NCBI RefSeq assembly: GCF_016595245.1
Contig: NZ_JAENHM010000061.1
Location: forward strand, 14,500-67,463
DNA length: 52,964 nucleotides
Reading direction: 5' to 3'
Source of the DNA: Azospirillum endophyticum
GTDB lineage: Bacteria; Pseudomonadota; Alphaproteobacteria; Azospirillales; Azospirillaceae
A program made the translations under genes and the position numbers. The notes beneath the pieces are model-generated. The model worked only from the letters and a program-made list of their open reading frames with translations, made no database searches and was not told the DNA's origin. Of this stretch, positions 27,935-36,669 are shown one piece after another. How positions within the stretch are numbered: position 1 is the stretch's first letter; each line of letters begins with the position of its first letter.

Positions 27935-28882
27935 TCACGCCATGCCCCGCCCGCTGCCGGGGCCGGCAGGTCGACGGTGTCCGTTCGTCGAAACCGACGA
28001 CTTGATCGCATCGACGAAAGCCCTCAGCGCCGCGGGCATGTGCGGCCTGTTGATGTAGTACAGGTGAAAGCCGGAAAACGGCCTGCACCAATCCCCGAGA
28101 ACCTGAACGAGTTCGCCGTCCTCGATGGAAGGCTTCGCGGAATTTTCCTCGATATAGGCAAGTCCGGCGCCTTGCCTTGCGGCATCCAGAAGGAAGTCCG
28201 TCTCGTTGGCGGTGATGACGCTCTCGACAGCGACGAAGATGGCCCCGGCCGGTCCCTGGAACTCCCATCGCTGCAGGACGCCGGTATCGTCCCAGCGGTA
28301 GGTGAGGCACGGATGGTCGCGCAGATCCTGGGGGTGTTCGGGCGGCGGCCGACCGGCGAAATAGGCCGGCGAACCGACGACGGCCATCCGCAGCTCCGGC
28401 GTGAGCCTGACGGCGATCATGTCCTGCTGCACCAGCCCGCCGGACCGGATGCCGGCATCGAACCCTGCCCCGACGATGTCGGTGATGCTGTCGTCGATGA
28501 CCAGGTCGAGCCGCACGTCCGGATAGGCTGCCCTGAAGGCCGGCAGCATCGGCGTGACCAGCAGGCGGGCCGCGACACGGGGCAGATTGACCCGGACCAG
28601 CCCCCGCGGCTGCGCTTGGCAGGCGCCGACATCGCGCACCGCCGCGCCGATCTCCTCGATGGCGGGCCTCAGGCGATCGAACAGGACTTGCCCCGCCTCC
28701 GTCGGCGCGACGCTCCGGGTCGTCCGGTTGAGCAGCCGGGCGCCGAGACGCTGCTCCAGCGCACGGATCGTGTGGCTGAGAGCGGAGGGCGACATCCCAA
28801 GCCGCTCGGCGGCGCGCCGGAAGCTCCTTTCCTCCGCGACGCAGAGGAACGCCGCCAGTTCGTTGAAATCTCCACCCCTCAC
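27935..28882 (-). CDS. LysR family transcriptional regulator
   Basis: This 315-residue regulator has its winged helix-turn-helix at about residues 5-65 (FLCVAEERSFRRAAERLGMSPSALSHTIRALEQRLG) and a substrate-binding-protein-like effector domain in the remainder. It matches the large group that represses or activates a divergent oxidoreductase gene. The 137-nt gap to the divergent alcohol dehydrogenase-like gene contains an imperfect 14-bp palindrome at 28916-28929 (TTATAGCGCATTAA), a possible binding site. Effector unknown. Confidence 0.92.
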   Translation of the reverse strand: MRGGDFNELAAFLCVAEERSFRRAAERLGMSPSALSHTIRALEQRLGARLLNRTTRSVAPTEAGQVLFDRLRPAIEEIGAAVRDVGACQAQPRGLVRVNLPRVAARLLVTPMLPAFRAAYPDVRLDLVIDDSITDIVGAGFDAGIRSGGLVQQDMIAVRLTPELRMAVVGSPAYFAGRPPPEHPQDLRDHPCLTYRWDDTGVLQRWEFQGPAGAIFVAVESVITANETDFLLDAARQGAGLAYIEENSAKPSIEDGELVQVLGDWCRPFSGFHLYYINRPHMPAALRAFVDAIKSSVSTNGHRRPAGPGSGRGMA

Positions 28883-28915
28883 ATTGATGCTCCTGAATGC
28901 AACACCCCATGCCGA

Positions 28916-28929
28916 TTATAGCGCATTAA
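28916..28929. promoter_or_regulatory. Candidate LysR operator
   Basis: TTATAGCGCATTAA is an imperfect palindrome with a T-N11-A-like arrangement, located 34 nt before the LysR start and about 90 nt before the divergent start. Assignment rests on position and symmetry only. Confidence 0.4.
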
Positions 28930-29019
28930 CCCCTACAATCGATTCCGCGACACTGAGTTCCTGATCCGGAGCGGCCGCTTGGAATGAGCGCTCCGGCATG
29001 GATCGAGGAAGGACGTGTC

Positions 29020-30048
29020 ATGGAAAACAGGATGCGGCGTTGGGAGATCGACGCCATCGGACGGGAGAAACTGGAGCTGAGATCGGTGTCGATCCCGTCG
29101 CCGGGACCGCGGGAGGTGCTGGTCAAGGTGGCGGCGGTGGCCTTGAACCACCGGGACAAGATGGTGATCGAGAGCGGCCGGGGCCTGCCGCTCGCATTTC
29201 CTTTCACACCCGGCTCCGATCTGGCCGGCGAGGTCGTCGCACTCGGCCAGGGCGTTACCCGCTTTGTGGAAGGCGACCGGGTGATTTCGACCTTCACCCC
29301 CGACTGGATCGACGGCCTTCGTCCTGGCGATGCGCGAACCCCGGCTTACCGAACCCTCGGCGGCCACTATCCCGGCGTGCTTGCGGACTATGTCGCGATG
29401 TCGGAGGAGTGGTTCGTCGCCGCACCGAAGACGCTGGACTCCGCACAGGCCGCGACGTTGCCCTGCGCCGGATTGACCGCCTGGTTCGCATTGGTGGAGC
29501 GCGCCCGGGTGCAGGCGGGCGACACCGTGCTCATCCCCAGCACCGGCGGCGTGGCGCTGTTCGGCTTGCAGATCGCCAAGGCGAACGGCGCGGAGGTCAT
29601 CGTCTCCGGAAAGGCGGGCAACGCCGAGCGTGCCAAGGCCCTGGGTGCCGACCATTATGTCGACAGCGAGCGGGAGGACTGGGTCGAGGCGATCTACCGG
29701 CTCACGGGAAACCGGGGCGCCGACCATATCCTCGAGGTGATCGGCGGCCGGCATCTCGGCAAGTCCGTGCAGCTTGCCGCGGTGGGCGGACACATCTGCC
29801 AGATCGGCGCGCTCGACGGATTCGAGGTCAGCGCGCCGGCCATGCCCCTCATGCTCAAGGACGTGACCATCCACGGCATCGGCACCGGCAGCCGGCGAGC
29901 GCTGACCCGCCTTGTCCGGGCGGTCGACCAGACCGGCATCCGGCCCGTCATCGATTCCCACTATTCCTTCGCCGACCTGCCCGCGGCCCTCGACCATCTG
30001 GACAAGGGGCCATTCGGCAAGGTGGTGATCGACGTCTGCCCTGCGTAA
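29020..30048 (+). CDS. Zinc-independent MDR-family alcohol dehydrogenase/quinone reductase
   Basis: This 342-residue medium-chain dehydrogenase/reductase has a GroES-like N-terminal domain and a Rossmann domain with STGGVALFGLQIAKANGAEVI (about residues 170-190). The usual catalytic zinc ligands are absent: NHRDKMV replaces the C-H-T/S-D motif and GSDLAGEV replaces GHE. It is therefore likely a quinone oxidoreductase-like NADPH enzyme. AGGAAGGA lies 7 nt before the ATG at 29020, favouring this start over one at 28984. It is probably regulated by the divergent LysR protein. Confidence 0.9.
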   Translation: MENRMRRWEIDAIGREKLELRSVSIPSPGPREVLVKVAAVALNHRDKMVIESGRGLPLAFPFTPGSDLAGEVVALGQGVTRFVEGDRVISTFTPDWIDGLRPGDARTPAYRTLGGHYPGVLADYVAMSEEWFVAAPKTLDSAQAATLPCAGLTAWFALVERARVQAGDTVLIPSTGGVALFGLQIAKANGAEVIVSGKAGNAERAKALGADHYVDSEREDWVEAIYRLTGNRGADHILEVIGGRHLGKSVQLAAVGGHICQIGALDGFEVSAPAMPLMLKDVTIHGIGTGSRRALTRLVRAVDQTGIRPVIDSHYSFADLPAALDHLDKGPFGKVVIDVCPA

Positions 30049-30071
30049 GGACCGGAAATCCGCCGGATGCT

Positions 30072-30269
30072 TCAATTTGCTCCCGGTGGACTCCGCAGAA
30101 GACTCAAGCCGGGCCATTGCCGCCACAGCTTGACGGCACAAGCCGCCAGCGGCACCGACAGCGTGGCCCAGCACAGCCAGTCCCAGACGCCGTCGCCCAG
30201 GATGGCGGCGGCCAGGCCGAAAACGGACAGCGCCGCCAATGCGGCCGGAATGCGCCAGACGCCGGTCAT
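30072..30269 (-). CDS. Small membrane protein downstream of the PepSY gene
   Basis: This 65-residue hydrophobic protein has two predicted membrane helices (about residues 7-24 and 29-47) and a basic tail. Its start overlaps the stop of the PepSY gene by 4 bp, so it is translated with it. No known domain is recognised. Small proteins in this position are common in siderophore operons, but their function is unknown. Confidence 0.7.
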   Translation of the reverse strand: MTGVWRIPAALAALSVFGLAAAILGDGVWDWLCWATLSVPLAACAVKLWRQWPGLSLLRSPPGAN

Positions 30270-31420
30270 GCCTTGCTCCCCAGCTTGTCCTGCATCTTGC
30301 CGTCTGCCGCACCGCGCCCGGCCGCCGCCGCCCGTGCCCGCGGCCGTTTCAGCCAGACGACGAAGCCGGTCACCGTCACCATGCCGGTGACGATGGTGAA
30401 CAGCGCCCAGATGATCTGCAGCGGCAGCCCGCCGTAATCGCCGAAATGGAAGGGCCCCGACAGCATCAGCACCGTCATGTACCAGGGCGTGCCGGCCGCC
30501 TCGGCGACCACCCCGGTCTCGGCGTCGACCAGGGCGACGCTCAGCAGCCGCTGGGTCAGTTCGGTGTGGCCGCGCACGATCACGCTGAAATGGCGGCTGC
30601 CGGCATATTCGTTGCCGGGATAGGCGATGAAGGCCAGATCCTTGCCGGGAAAGGCCGCCAGCCCGGCCGCGGCCACCCGGTCGATCGACACCATGCTTCC
30701 GGTCATCGGTTCGGGATGGCGCGCGGTCATCGCCGCCAGCTCGGTCTTCTGCCAATAGCCGGTGATCAGCGGCGAGAAGGACAGGATGGCGCCGGTCAGC
30801 CCGACGACGAAGGCCCAGACCAGGGTCGCCACGCCGAACAGATTGTGCAGGTCGATGTTGCCGATCCGCGTTCCCCGGCCGAAGCGCAGGATGCCGAAGG
30901 CCAGCTTCTTCATGAAGGGGCCGTAGACGACCAGCCCGCTGACCGTGCTGACCACGAACAGCAGTCCCATCACCCCGACGAACATCTGGCCGGCGAAGCC
31001 GGTGAACAAGTCGACATGCAGCTTCAGCAGAAAGCCGACCAGCGTCTCCTCCGGCTGCTTCAGCATCTGGTTGGCCCCGGTGAAGCCGTTCAGCACCACC
31101 CAACGCCCCAGGTCGAAGCCGCTCTCCTCCGGCTTGCCGAGATAGATGTAGTTGACCGCCTTGTCCTCCGCGTCGAAGGACAGCATCTTCGGCACCAGCG
31201 CCGGGTCGGCCTTCTGCGCGATGTCGACCAGCGACTGGAGCGGCAGGCGGGCCTGCCCCTCCGTGTAGCTGCTGTCGAGATCCTCCCCCATCAGATGCTG
31301 GATCTCGTGGTGGAACACCAGGATCAGCCCGGTGACGCAGAGGATCAGCAGGTTCGCCGAGCAGATCAGGCTGGTCCAGCGGTGGACGAGGCGCCAGCCC
31401 CGCAGGCTCGCAGGCGTCAT
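30266..31420 (-). CDS. PepSY-associated transmembrane protein (siderophore reductase type)
   Basis: This 384-residue inner-membrane protein has its first helix beginning WTSLICSANLLILCVTGLILVF and further helices near residues 165-190, 210-235 and 330-355, with PepSY-type extracytoplasmic segments between them. Conserved histidines flank the helices (HRWTS, FHHEI, DLHNLFGV), a pattern proposed to bind haem. Relatives such as FoxB/PiuB work with TonB receptors, probably in reducing iron from siderophores. The ATG at 31420 gives a normal family start; an upstream in-frame ATG would run into the receptor gene. It lies 44 nt after that gene. Confidence 0.88.
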   Translation of the reverse strand: MTPASLRGWRLVHRWTSLICSANLLILCVTGLILVFHHEIQHLMGEDLDSSYTEGQARLPLQSLVDIAQKADPALVPKMLSFDAEDKAVNYIYLGKPEESGFDLGRWVVLNGFTGANQMLKQPEETLVGFLLKLHVDLFTGFAGQMFVGVMGLLFVVSTVSGLVVYGPFMKKLAFGILRFGRGTRIGNIDLHNLFGVATLVWAFVVGLTGAILSFSPLITGYWQKTELAAMTARHPEPMTGSMVSIDRVAAAGLAAFPGKDLAFIAYPGNEYAGSRHFSVIVRGHTELTQRLLSVALVDAETGVVAEAAGTPWYMTVLMLSGPFHFGDYGGLPLQIIWALFTIVTGMVTVTGFVVWLKRPRARAAAAGRGAADGKMQDKLGSKA

Positions 31421-31464
31421 GACGGCTTCCTTTGCCAAGGGGGAAGGAGGGACGGCAAGCAGGC

Positions 31465-33633
31465 TTACCAGCGGTAGCGCAGGCCGGCGGTCACCGTCCG
31501 CCGATAGCCGTAGGCGCACCAGTCGCCGTAGTAGCAGGAGGCGACATACTCCTTGTCGAACAGGTTCTTGCCGTTGACGGTGACCTCCGCCCCCTGCAGC
31601 TTCGGCGACAGGGCGCCGAGATCGTAGGACACGGTGGCGTCCACCAGGGTGAAGGACGGCACCTTGAAGGTATTGGCCGTGTTGGCCGTGCTGCCGGTGT
31701 AGCGCAGGCCGGCGCCGACGCCGAGGCCGGTCAGCGGGGTGCCGTCGGGCATGTGGTACATCGCCCAGGCCGACGCCTGATGGCGCGGCACCGCGGCCAG
31801 GCGCTTGCCCTCCAGCCCGCCATTGTCCTTGGTGTATGTGGTGTCGAGGTAGGTGTAGGCGCCGATCAGCTCCAGATCCTTGGTCACGCCGACCTTGGCC
31901 TCCAGCTCGACGCCGCGCGACCGCGCCTCGCCGCTCTGGACGGAGAAGCCGGGATGGACGGGGTCGCTGGTCAGCAGGTTGCTGCGGGTCAGGTCGAACA
32001 CCGCCGCGGTGAACAGGCTGTTGAGGCCGGGCGGCTGGTACTTCACGCCGACCTCGTACTGGGTCCCCTCCTCCGGCTTGAACGGCGTGCCGCCGAAATC
32101 GACGCCGCTGCTGGGCGTGAAGGATTCGGCATAGCTGACATAGGGGGCGATGCCGTTCTCGAAGACATAGGTCAGGCCGGCGCGGCCGGTCCAGGCCTGA
32201 TCGGACTGGGTGCTGCTGCCGAAGGCGGAGTTGGAGGTGGTCTTCGCCCAGTCGCGGCGACCGGCGACCGTCAGGACGAAACCGCCCAGCTTCATCTGGT
32301 CCTGGAGATAGATGCCGGTCTGGCGGCCGTCGATGTCGGTGCGGCTGGCCGCCGGCGGGGTGACGGCGATGCCGTAGACCGGGTTGAACACGTCCAGCGA
32401 CGGCGCCAGCCCGAAGCCGGCGGTGTAATGGCCGTCCAGCCGCTGGTGGTCGACGCCGGCCAGCAGCGTGTGGCTGACCGGACCGGTGGAGAAGCGCCCT
32501 TCGATCTGGTTGTCGAAGGTGTAGGCGTTCATCTCCTCCCGCGAGGTGGCGATGCCGCGGTAGAGGCTGCGGTTGTCGGCGTCGAGGCCGTTGGCGTAGA
32601 GGCTGTCGTAGGCGACCTTGGCGTTCAGCCAGCGCCCGTTCAGCCGCATGGTCCAGACGTCGCTCAGCTTCTTGTCGAAGGCGTAGCCGACCGAGGCCTG
32701 ACGGCGGTCGAACTTCTCGTAATTCGGGTCGCCGTCATAGAAATCGACCGGAATCCTGCCCAGCGGGTTGGGCAGCACCGTGCCCTGCGGCGGGATGCCG
32801 CCATAGGAATTGCCCTTCGGGTCGTGCTGGTAGAAGCCCAGCAGGGTCAGGCTGGTCTCGGCGTCCGGCCTCCAGGTGAAGGAGGGGGCGACGGCGATGC
32901 GCTCGTTCTCCGTCATCCGGATCTGGCCGTCCTCGCTGAGGCCGACGGCGGTCAGGCGGTAGAGGAACTTGCCGTCCTTGTCGATCGGGCCGGAGAAGTC
33001 GGCGGTGCCGCGCCAGTGGTTGTCGGTGCCGTATTCGACCCCGACCTCGTTCAGCGCGCTGGCGGTCGGGCGCTTGGAAACCTGATTGATCAAGCCGCCG
33101 GGCTGCGCCTGTCCGTATAGCACGGAGGTCGGACCCTTCAGCACCTCCGCCCGCTCCAGCAGATAGGGGTCGATCTGCGGCGCCGCGTAATAGAGCGACT
33201 GGAGCTTCAGCCCGTTCAGATAGGTGTCGGCGTCGAAGCCGCGGATCTTCAGCTGGTCATAGCGGGTCGCCACCGCGCCGCGCGTCTCCGCCGTGACGCC
33301 GGCGGTGTAGCGCACCACCTGATTCAGCGTCTGCGCGTTCTGGTCGCGGATCTGGTCGGCCGGAATGACCGAAATCGACTGCGGTGTCTCGATCAGCGGG
33401 GTGTCGGTCTTGGTGCCGGTCGCCTGCTGGTTGGCGACATAGCCGGTCACCGGCGACAGCGCCGTTTCGCCCCGCCCGGTCACCGTCACCGCCGGCATCT
33501 GCACGGCGGCGCCGCTGCCTACACCGTCGGTGCTCTGCGCGCCCGCTGCCGCCGGCACCATCAGGCCGCCCAGCACCATGGCGCCGAACGCCGCCCCCCG
33601 CGACATCCGGCCACCGTCCACTCGTCTCTTCAC
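31465..33633 (-). CDS. TonB-dependent siderophore receptor
   Basis: This outer-membrane ferrisiderophore receptor of about 722 residues has a plug domain with TPQSISVIPADQIRDQNAQTL, then RGFDADTYLNGL and VLKGPTSVLYGQAQPGGLINQVSK. A 22-strand barrel follows, ending in an aromatic residue (RYRW). The FhuA/FpvA-type sequence suggests a hydroxamate siderophore. The GTG at 33633 gives a signal peptide with a KRR start; an ATG at 33606 would remove nine residues and is also possible. The operon continues into the PepSY and small membrane protein genes. Confidence 0.92.
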   Translation of the reverse strand: MKRRVDGGRMSRGAAFGAMVLGGLMVPAAAGAQSTDGVGSGAAVQMPAVTVTGRGETALSPVTGYVANQQATGTKTDTPLIETPQSISVIPADQIRDQNAQTLNQVVRYTAGVTAETRGAVATRYDQLKIRGFDADTYLNGLKLQSLYYAAPQIDPYLLERAEVLKGPTSVLYGQAQPGGLINQVSKRPTASALNEVGVEYGTDNHWRGTADFSGPIDKDGKFLYRLTAVGLSEDGQIRMTENERIAVAPSFTWRPDAETSLTLLGFYQHDPKGNSYGGIPPQGTVLPNPLGRIPVDFYDGDPNYEKFDRRQASVGYAFDKKLSDVWTMRLNGRWLNAKVAYDSLYANGLDADNRSLYRGIATSREEMNAYTFDNQIEGRFSTGPVSHTLLAGVDHQRLDGHYTAGFGLAPSLDVFNPVYGIAVTPPAASRTDIDGRQTGIYLQDQMKLGGFVLTVAGRRDWAKTTSNSAFGSSTQSDQAWTGRAGLTYVFENGIAPYVSYAESFTPSSGVDFGGTPFKPEEGTQYEVGVKYQPPGLNSLFTAAVFDLTRSNLLTSDPVHPGFSVQSGEARSRGVELEAKVGVTKDLELIGAYTYLDTTYTKDNGGLEGKRLAAVPRHQASAWAMYHMPDGTPLTGLGVGAGLRYTGSTANTANTFKVPSFTLVDATVSYDLGALSPKLQGAEVTVNGKNLFDKEYVASCYYGDWCAYGYRRTVTAGLRYRW

Positions 33634-33678
33634 GTGTTCGCCCCCAGAACGAATAATAATCATTCGCAGTTGGAGGCC

Positions 33679-33707
33679 GTCATAATGCAAATGATTCTTA
33701 TCTTCAA
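33679..33707 (-). promoter_or_regulatory. Promoter of the first TonB receptor operon with Fur-like site
   Basis: On the minus strand, TTGAAG (33707-33702) and TATGAC (33684-33679) are 17 bp apart. The spacer contains GATAAGAATCATTTGC, similar to the Fur box. A second Fur-like palindrome, GAATAATAATCATTC, lies downstream at 33651-33665 in the leader. Iron-repressed expression is likely. The rest of the gap up to about 33860 shows nothing clear. Confidence 0.65.
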
Positions 33708-33861
33708 TACCTATTCGAGTATGCGGCGGGGCAATCGCATCATGCCGGCAGTGAACCGCGGGGGTGCATCTGCGTCATCGGGCATCCGGCAAGACGGCTA
33801 TCGTCACCAAGGGGCTGCCGTCGTGACAGAGCGCATCCACTCATCGGCGGCGGGCCGCTTC

Positions 33862-33894
33862 TTGACTCGTCAAATTCAATCTATCATATTGATA
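33862..33894 (+). promoter_or_regulatory. Promoter/operator of the AbiE-type pair
   Basis: TTGACT at 33862 and CATATT at 33885 are 17 bp apart. The -35 lies in the palindrome TTGAC-TC-GTCAA (33862-33873), and the -10 in TATCA-TAT-TGATA (33882-33894). AbiEi antitoxins are known to autorepress by binding inverted repeats at their promoter, so these are good operator candidates. Confidence 0.55.
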
Positions 33895-33925
33895 TCTGCC
33901 GATGATTTCCTTTGGATGTCAAATC

Positions 33926-34414
33926 ATGGCAACGCTGATGAACGGAACCTTGCCGATGCGGCTCCTGCACGACCTGCGGCGCAGCGGCGCTGCGACCGTC
34001 GCATCTGGGACGCTGGTCGGGCGTTACGGGCCCGCATCGACGGTAAGCCGTGCGCTCAGGAAACTGGTTGCCGCCGAGAAAATCGAACCCATCCAGCGCG
34101 GCCTCTACCGCATCCTGCCTGACCAGCAACCGCGTCTTGCCTTCAACCGGGCCTGGAGCAATCCCAGCGGCACGTTCGACGCCGACCACCTGATCGCCAT
34201 GACGCTTGCCCGGCCGACGTTCAGGGACGTTGCCCGTCTTTGCAAATCCTACGGCGTCGGCCGGGTGCGCCGCGTCCTGAACGACCTCGAAACGGATAGG
34301 GAGGTCCCTTCGGTGCTGGCGTCGGAGTGGCGTTATCGCCTGACCAACATCGAGAAGGGGTTCCGCGATGCTGCGCGTCGACTGCCTGCCGGGCGAAACC
34401 AAGCGGCTGCTTGA
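33926..34414 (+). CDS. AbiEi-like antitoxin
   Basis: This 162-residue protein has an N-terminal winged-helix region (about residues 12-65, with GRYGPASTVSRALRKLVAAEKIEPIQRGLYRI) typical of AbiEi-type antitoxins. A C-terminal part of unclear fold follows. In type IV AbiE systems this protein prevents toxicity and represses its own promoter. The ATG at 33926 is chosen because 33902 would lie almost at the predicted transcription start; either is possible. The end overlaps the toxin gene by 47 bp. No terminator separates the two. Confidence 0.75.
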   Translation: MATLMNGTLPMRLLHDLRRSGAATVASGTLVGRYGPASTVSRALRKLVAAEKIEPIQRGLYRILPDQQPRLAFNRAWSNPSGTFDADHLIAMTLARPTFRDVARLCKSYGVGRVRRVLNDLETDREVPSVLASEWRYRLTNIEKGFRDAARRLPAGRNQAAA

Positions 34415-35144
34415 TGCAATCTCCTCCTGTCCGGAAATCGGTCAATTCACGCTGATCGGAGGCACGGCCCTGGCGCTGGCATGGGAGCATCGCCGCAGCG
34501 AGGATCTCGATTTTGCCATCCCAGGAAACCAACTGCCGCGCGAGAGCTGCCGGACCATTCTTGATCGGCTCACTGCCCTGGGCTGGCGGATCTCGGACAT
34601 CTCCAGCGAGATGGCGCGTATGTATGCCGAGAACGACGGCGAAGACCTTGCCGACACCCAGCAGGACTGGCTCTGCCGGACTGGCGGAGCGGAGACCGGC
34701 GTCAAGCTGACCTTCTTCGCCGACTATTCACCGAAGCGGCACGAAGCCTACGCGCTGGAGCCGTCGTGCCTGCATTGCGTCAAGGCGATGCCGCCGGACG
34801 GCATTTTCCTGCTCAAATCTCAGCTCATCCTGCGTCGGACGACATCGCGCGACCTGTTCGATCTTTGGTCGTTCCTCGAACGAGGCAAGACCATCGACGG
34901 CATCCTCGCCGCCGCGAAGCGGGAGGACCCGTATCTCTCCTATGAGAAACGCCGCACCCACTTGCTGCCGTCGCGCCTGCTCCGCACCGATCCGGGCCTG
35001 GCTTCTCTGGTCGATGACGGGCCTGCGGACCTCGATTCCCTCAAGTCCGCGATCATCAAGCATCTGGACCGATACGAGGAAGCCCTTGCGGCGGAGATCC
35101 TGGTAAACGACCGCACCGATCCGGCGGACGACGCCACCCCGTAA
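34368..35144 (+). CDS. abiEii: AbiEii/AbiGii-family nucleotidyltransferase toxin
   Basis: This 258-residue protein has the nucleotidyltransferase signature of the DUF1814/AbiEii family: GGTALAL at residues 31-37, then RSEDLDF at 43-49 supplying the acidic metal ligands. A later FLLKSQLILRRTTSRDLFDLW block contains the family's conserved Lys and Arg-Asp. Such toxins transfer nucleotides to tRNA or other targets and block growth during phage infection. It overlaps the AbiEi-like gene by 47 bp. The gene is at the shorter end of the family but shows no break. Confidence 0.85.
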   Translation: MLRVDCLPGETKRLLDAISSCPEIGQFTLIGGTALALAWEHRRSEDLDFAIPGNQLPRESCRTILDRLTALGWRISDISSEMARMYAENDGEDLADTQQDWLCRTGGAETGVKLTFFADYSPKRHEAYALEPSCLHCVKAMPPDGIFLLKSQLILRRTTSRDLFDLWSFLERGKTIDGILAAAKREDPYLSYEKRRTHLLPSRLLRTDPGLASLVDDGPADLDSLKSAIIKHLDRYEEALAAEILVNDRTDPADDATP

Positions 35145-35313
35145 AAGCTGCCATCGCCGCGATCCGCCGCGGAGGATCGGATGCCCCCCGTGCAAAAAAT
35201 CTTCGCCACCCCCGACGAATCCGCCCCGACGCTCCGTATAAGGATGGACAAAAAGACCGGAGCGGCCGAAAGCGCCGTGCGGTCGAACGTCGGGGCAAGC
35301 GTCGGGACAGGTC

Positions 35314-36669
35314 ATGACGATTCGTTGGAAGCCGGTGGTCACCGGCGTTGTTCTCGCCGGTCTGGTCGGCGGCGTCGCTTACACGGTCCAGCAGAAGCTG
35401 GCGCCTCCGGCGACGGCGCAGCCGGGCCAGCCTCCCGGTCCGCGCGGCGGCTCTTCCGGCAACGCGCGCAACAGCGTGGTGGCGGTGCAGGCCGGCACCG
35501 TGGCGCGCGAGGACGTGCCGATCTGGTTCGACGGCATCGGCACGGTCCAGGCCTTCAACACGGTCACCGTGCGCGCCCGCGTCGACGGCGAGCTTCAGCG
35601 CGTCTCGCTTCAGGAAGGCCAGCTGGTCAAGGCCGGCGACCTGCTGGCGACCATCGATTCCCGCCCGCTGCAGGCCCAACTGGCCCAGGCGGTCGCCAAG
35701 AAGGCGCAGGACGAGGCTCAGCTCGCCAACGCCCGCCGCGACCTCGACCGCAACATGGGGCTGAAGGAATTCGCCTCGCGCCAGACGGTGGACACCCAGC
35801 GCGCCCTGGTCACCCAGTACGAGGCGCAGATCCGCGCCGACGAGGCGGCGATCGAGGCGGTGCAGGTCCAGCTCAACTACACCACCGTCACCGCCCCGCT
35901 CAGCGGCCGCATCGGCCTGCGCAACGTCGACCAGGGCAACGTGGTGCGGGCCAGCGACCAGAACGGCATCGCCACCATCACGCAGATCCAGCCCATCGCC
36001 GTCCTTTTCACCCTGCCGGAGAAACAGCTCCAGGCGGTGCTGGCCGCCCAGGCGCAGGGGTCGGTCACGGTGGAGGCGCAGGACCGCGAAGGCCGCCGCA
36101 TGCTCGACACCGGCAAGCTGGCGGTGGTGGACAATCTGATCGACAGCGGCACCGGCACCATCCGGCTCAAGGCCGAGATGCCCAACGACCCGCAGAAGCT
36201 GTGGCCGGGCCAGTTCGTCAATGTCCGCCTGCTCTCCACCATCCGCCGCGGCGCCACCACGGTGCCCGCCACCGTGGTGCAGCGCGGACCGCAGGGCACC
36301 TACGCCTACGTCATCAAGGACGACCTGACGGTGGAGCAGCGCCCGATCAAGGTCGCCCGCCAGGAGGAGACCAAGGCCATCGTCGAGGAGGGCCTGACCC
36401 CCGGCGAGCGCGTGGTGGTGGACGGCCAGTACCGCCTGCAGCCCGGCTCCAAGATCCGCATCGTCGACCCCATCGCCTCGGCGGCCCCAGCCGGCGCCGC
36501 CCCCACCGGCATCGCTCCCGCCACCACCGCACCGGAGGCCGCCCCCGCCAACCGGCAACAAGACCCCGCCGCCCGCGAGGAACGGCGGCGCGAACGCCAG
36601 CAGCAGCGCGAGAACAACGGCTCCGCCCCCGCTCCCACCGGACCGCGCGAGGGACGGCAGCCCTCATGA
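35314..36669 (+). CDS. mdtA: RND efflux periplasmic adaptor (MdtA type)
   Basis: This 451-residue membrane fusion protein begins with an N-terminal anchor or signal helix (VVTGVVLAGLVGGVAY), then a lipoyl-like domain split by an alpha-helical hairpin (ALVTQYEAQIRADEAAIEAVQVQLNYTTV). Beta-barrel and membrane-proximal domains and a disordered Ala/Pro/Arg-rich tail of about 60 residues follow. The TVTAPLSGRIGLRNVDQGN sequence and the gene order adaptor-permease-permease are those of MdtABC. It links the permeases to an outer-membrane channel that is not encoded here. Its stop overlaps the next start (ATGA). The 169-nt gap before it contains a weak TATAAG but no clear promoter. Confidence 0.93.
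   Translation: MTIRWKPVVTGVVLAGLVGGVAYTVQQKLAPPATAQPGQPPGPRGGSSGNARNSVVAVQAGTVAREDVPIWFDGIGTVQAFNTVTVRARVDGELQRVSLQEGQLVKAGDLLATIDSRPLQAQLAQAVAKKAQDEAQLANARRDLDRNMGLKEFASRQTVDTQRALVTQYEAQIRADEAAIEAVQVQLNYTTVTAPLSGRIGLRNVDQGNVVRASDQNGIATITQIQPIAVLFTLPEKQLQAVLAAQAQGSVTVEAQDREGRRMLDTGKLAVVDNLIDSGTGTIRLKAEMPNDPQKLWPGQFVNVRLLSTIRRGATTVPATVVQRGPQGTYAYVIKDDLTVEQRPIKVARQEETKAIVEEGLTPGERVVVDGQYRLQPGSKIRIVDPIASAAPAGAAPTGIAPATTAPEAAPANRQQDPAAREERRRERQQQRENNGSAPAPTGPREGRQPS

Noticed and set aside
27953..27968. CTGCCGG-GG-CCGGCAG palindrome as a terminator
   Set aside because: It lies inside the 3' coding part of the LysR gene and has no T-run, so it is probably a by-product of GC-rich codons.
35181..36665. 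Upstream extension of the MdtB reading frame through the adaptor gene
   Set aside because: The extension is an out-of-frame reading of mdtA and has Gly/Arg/Pro-rich composition. The ATG at 36666 begins the conserved permease N-terminus.
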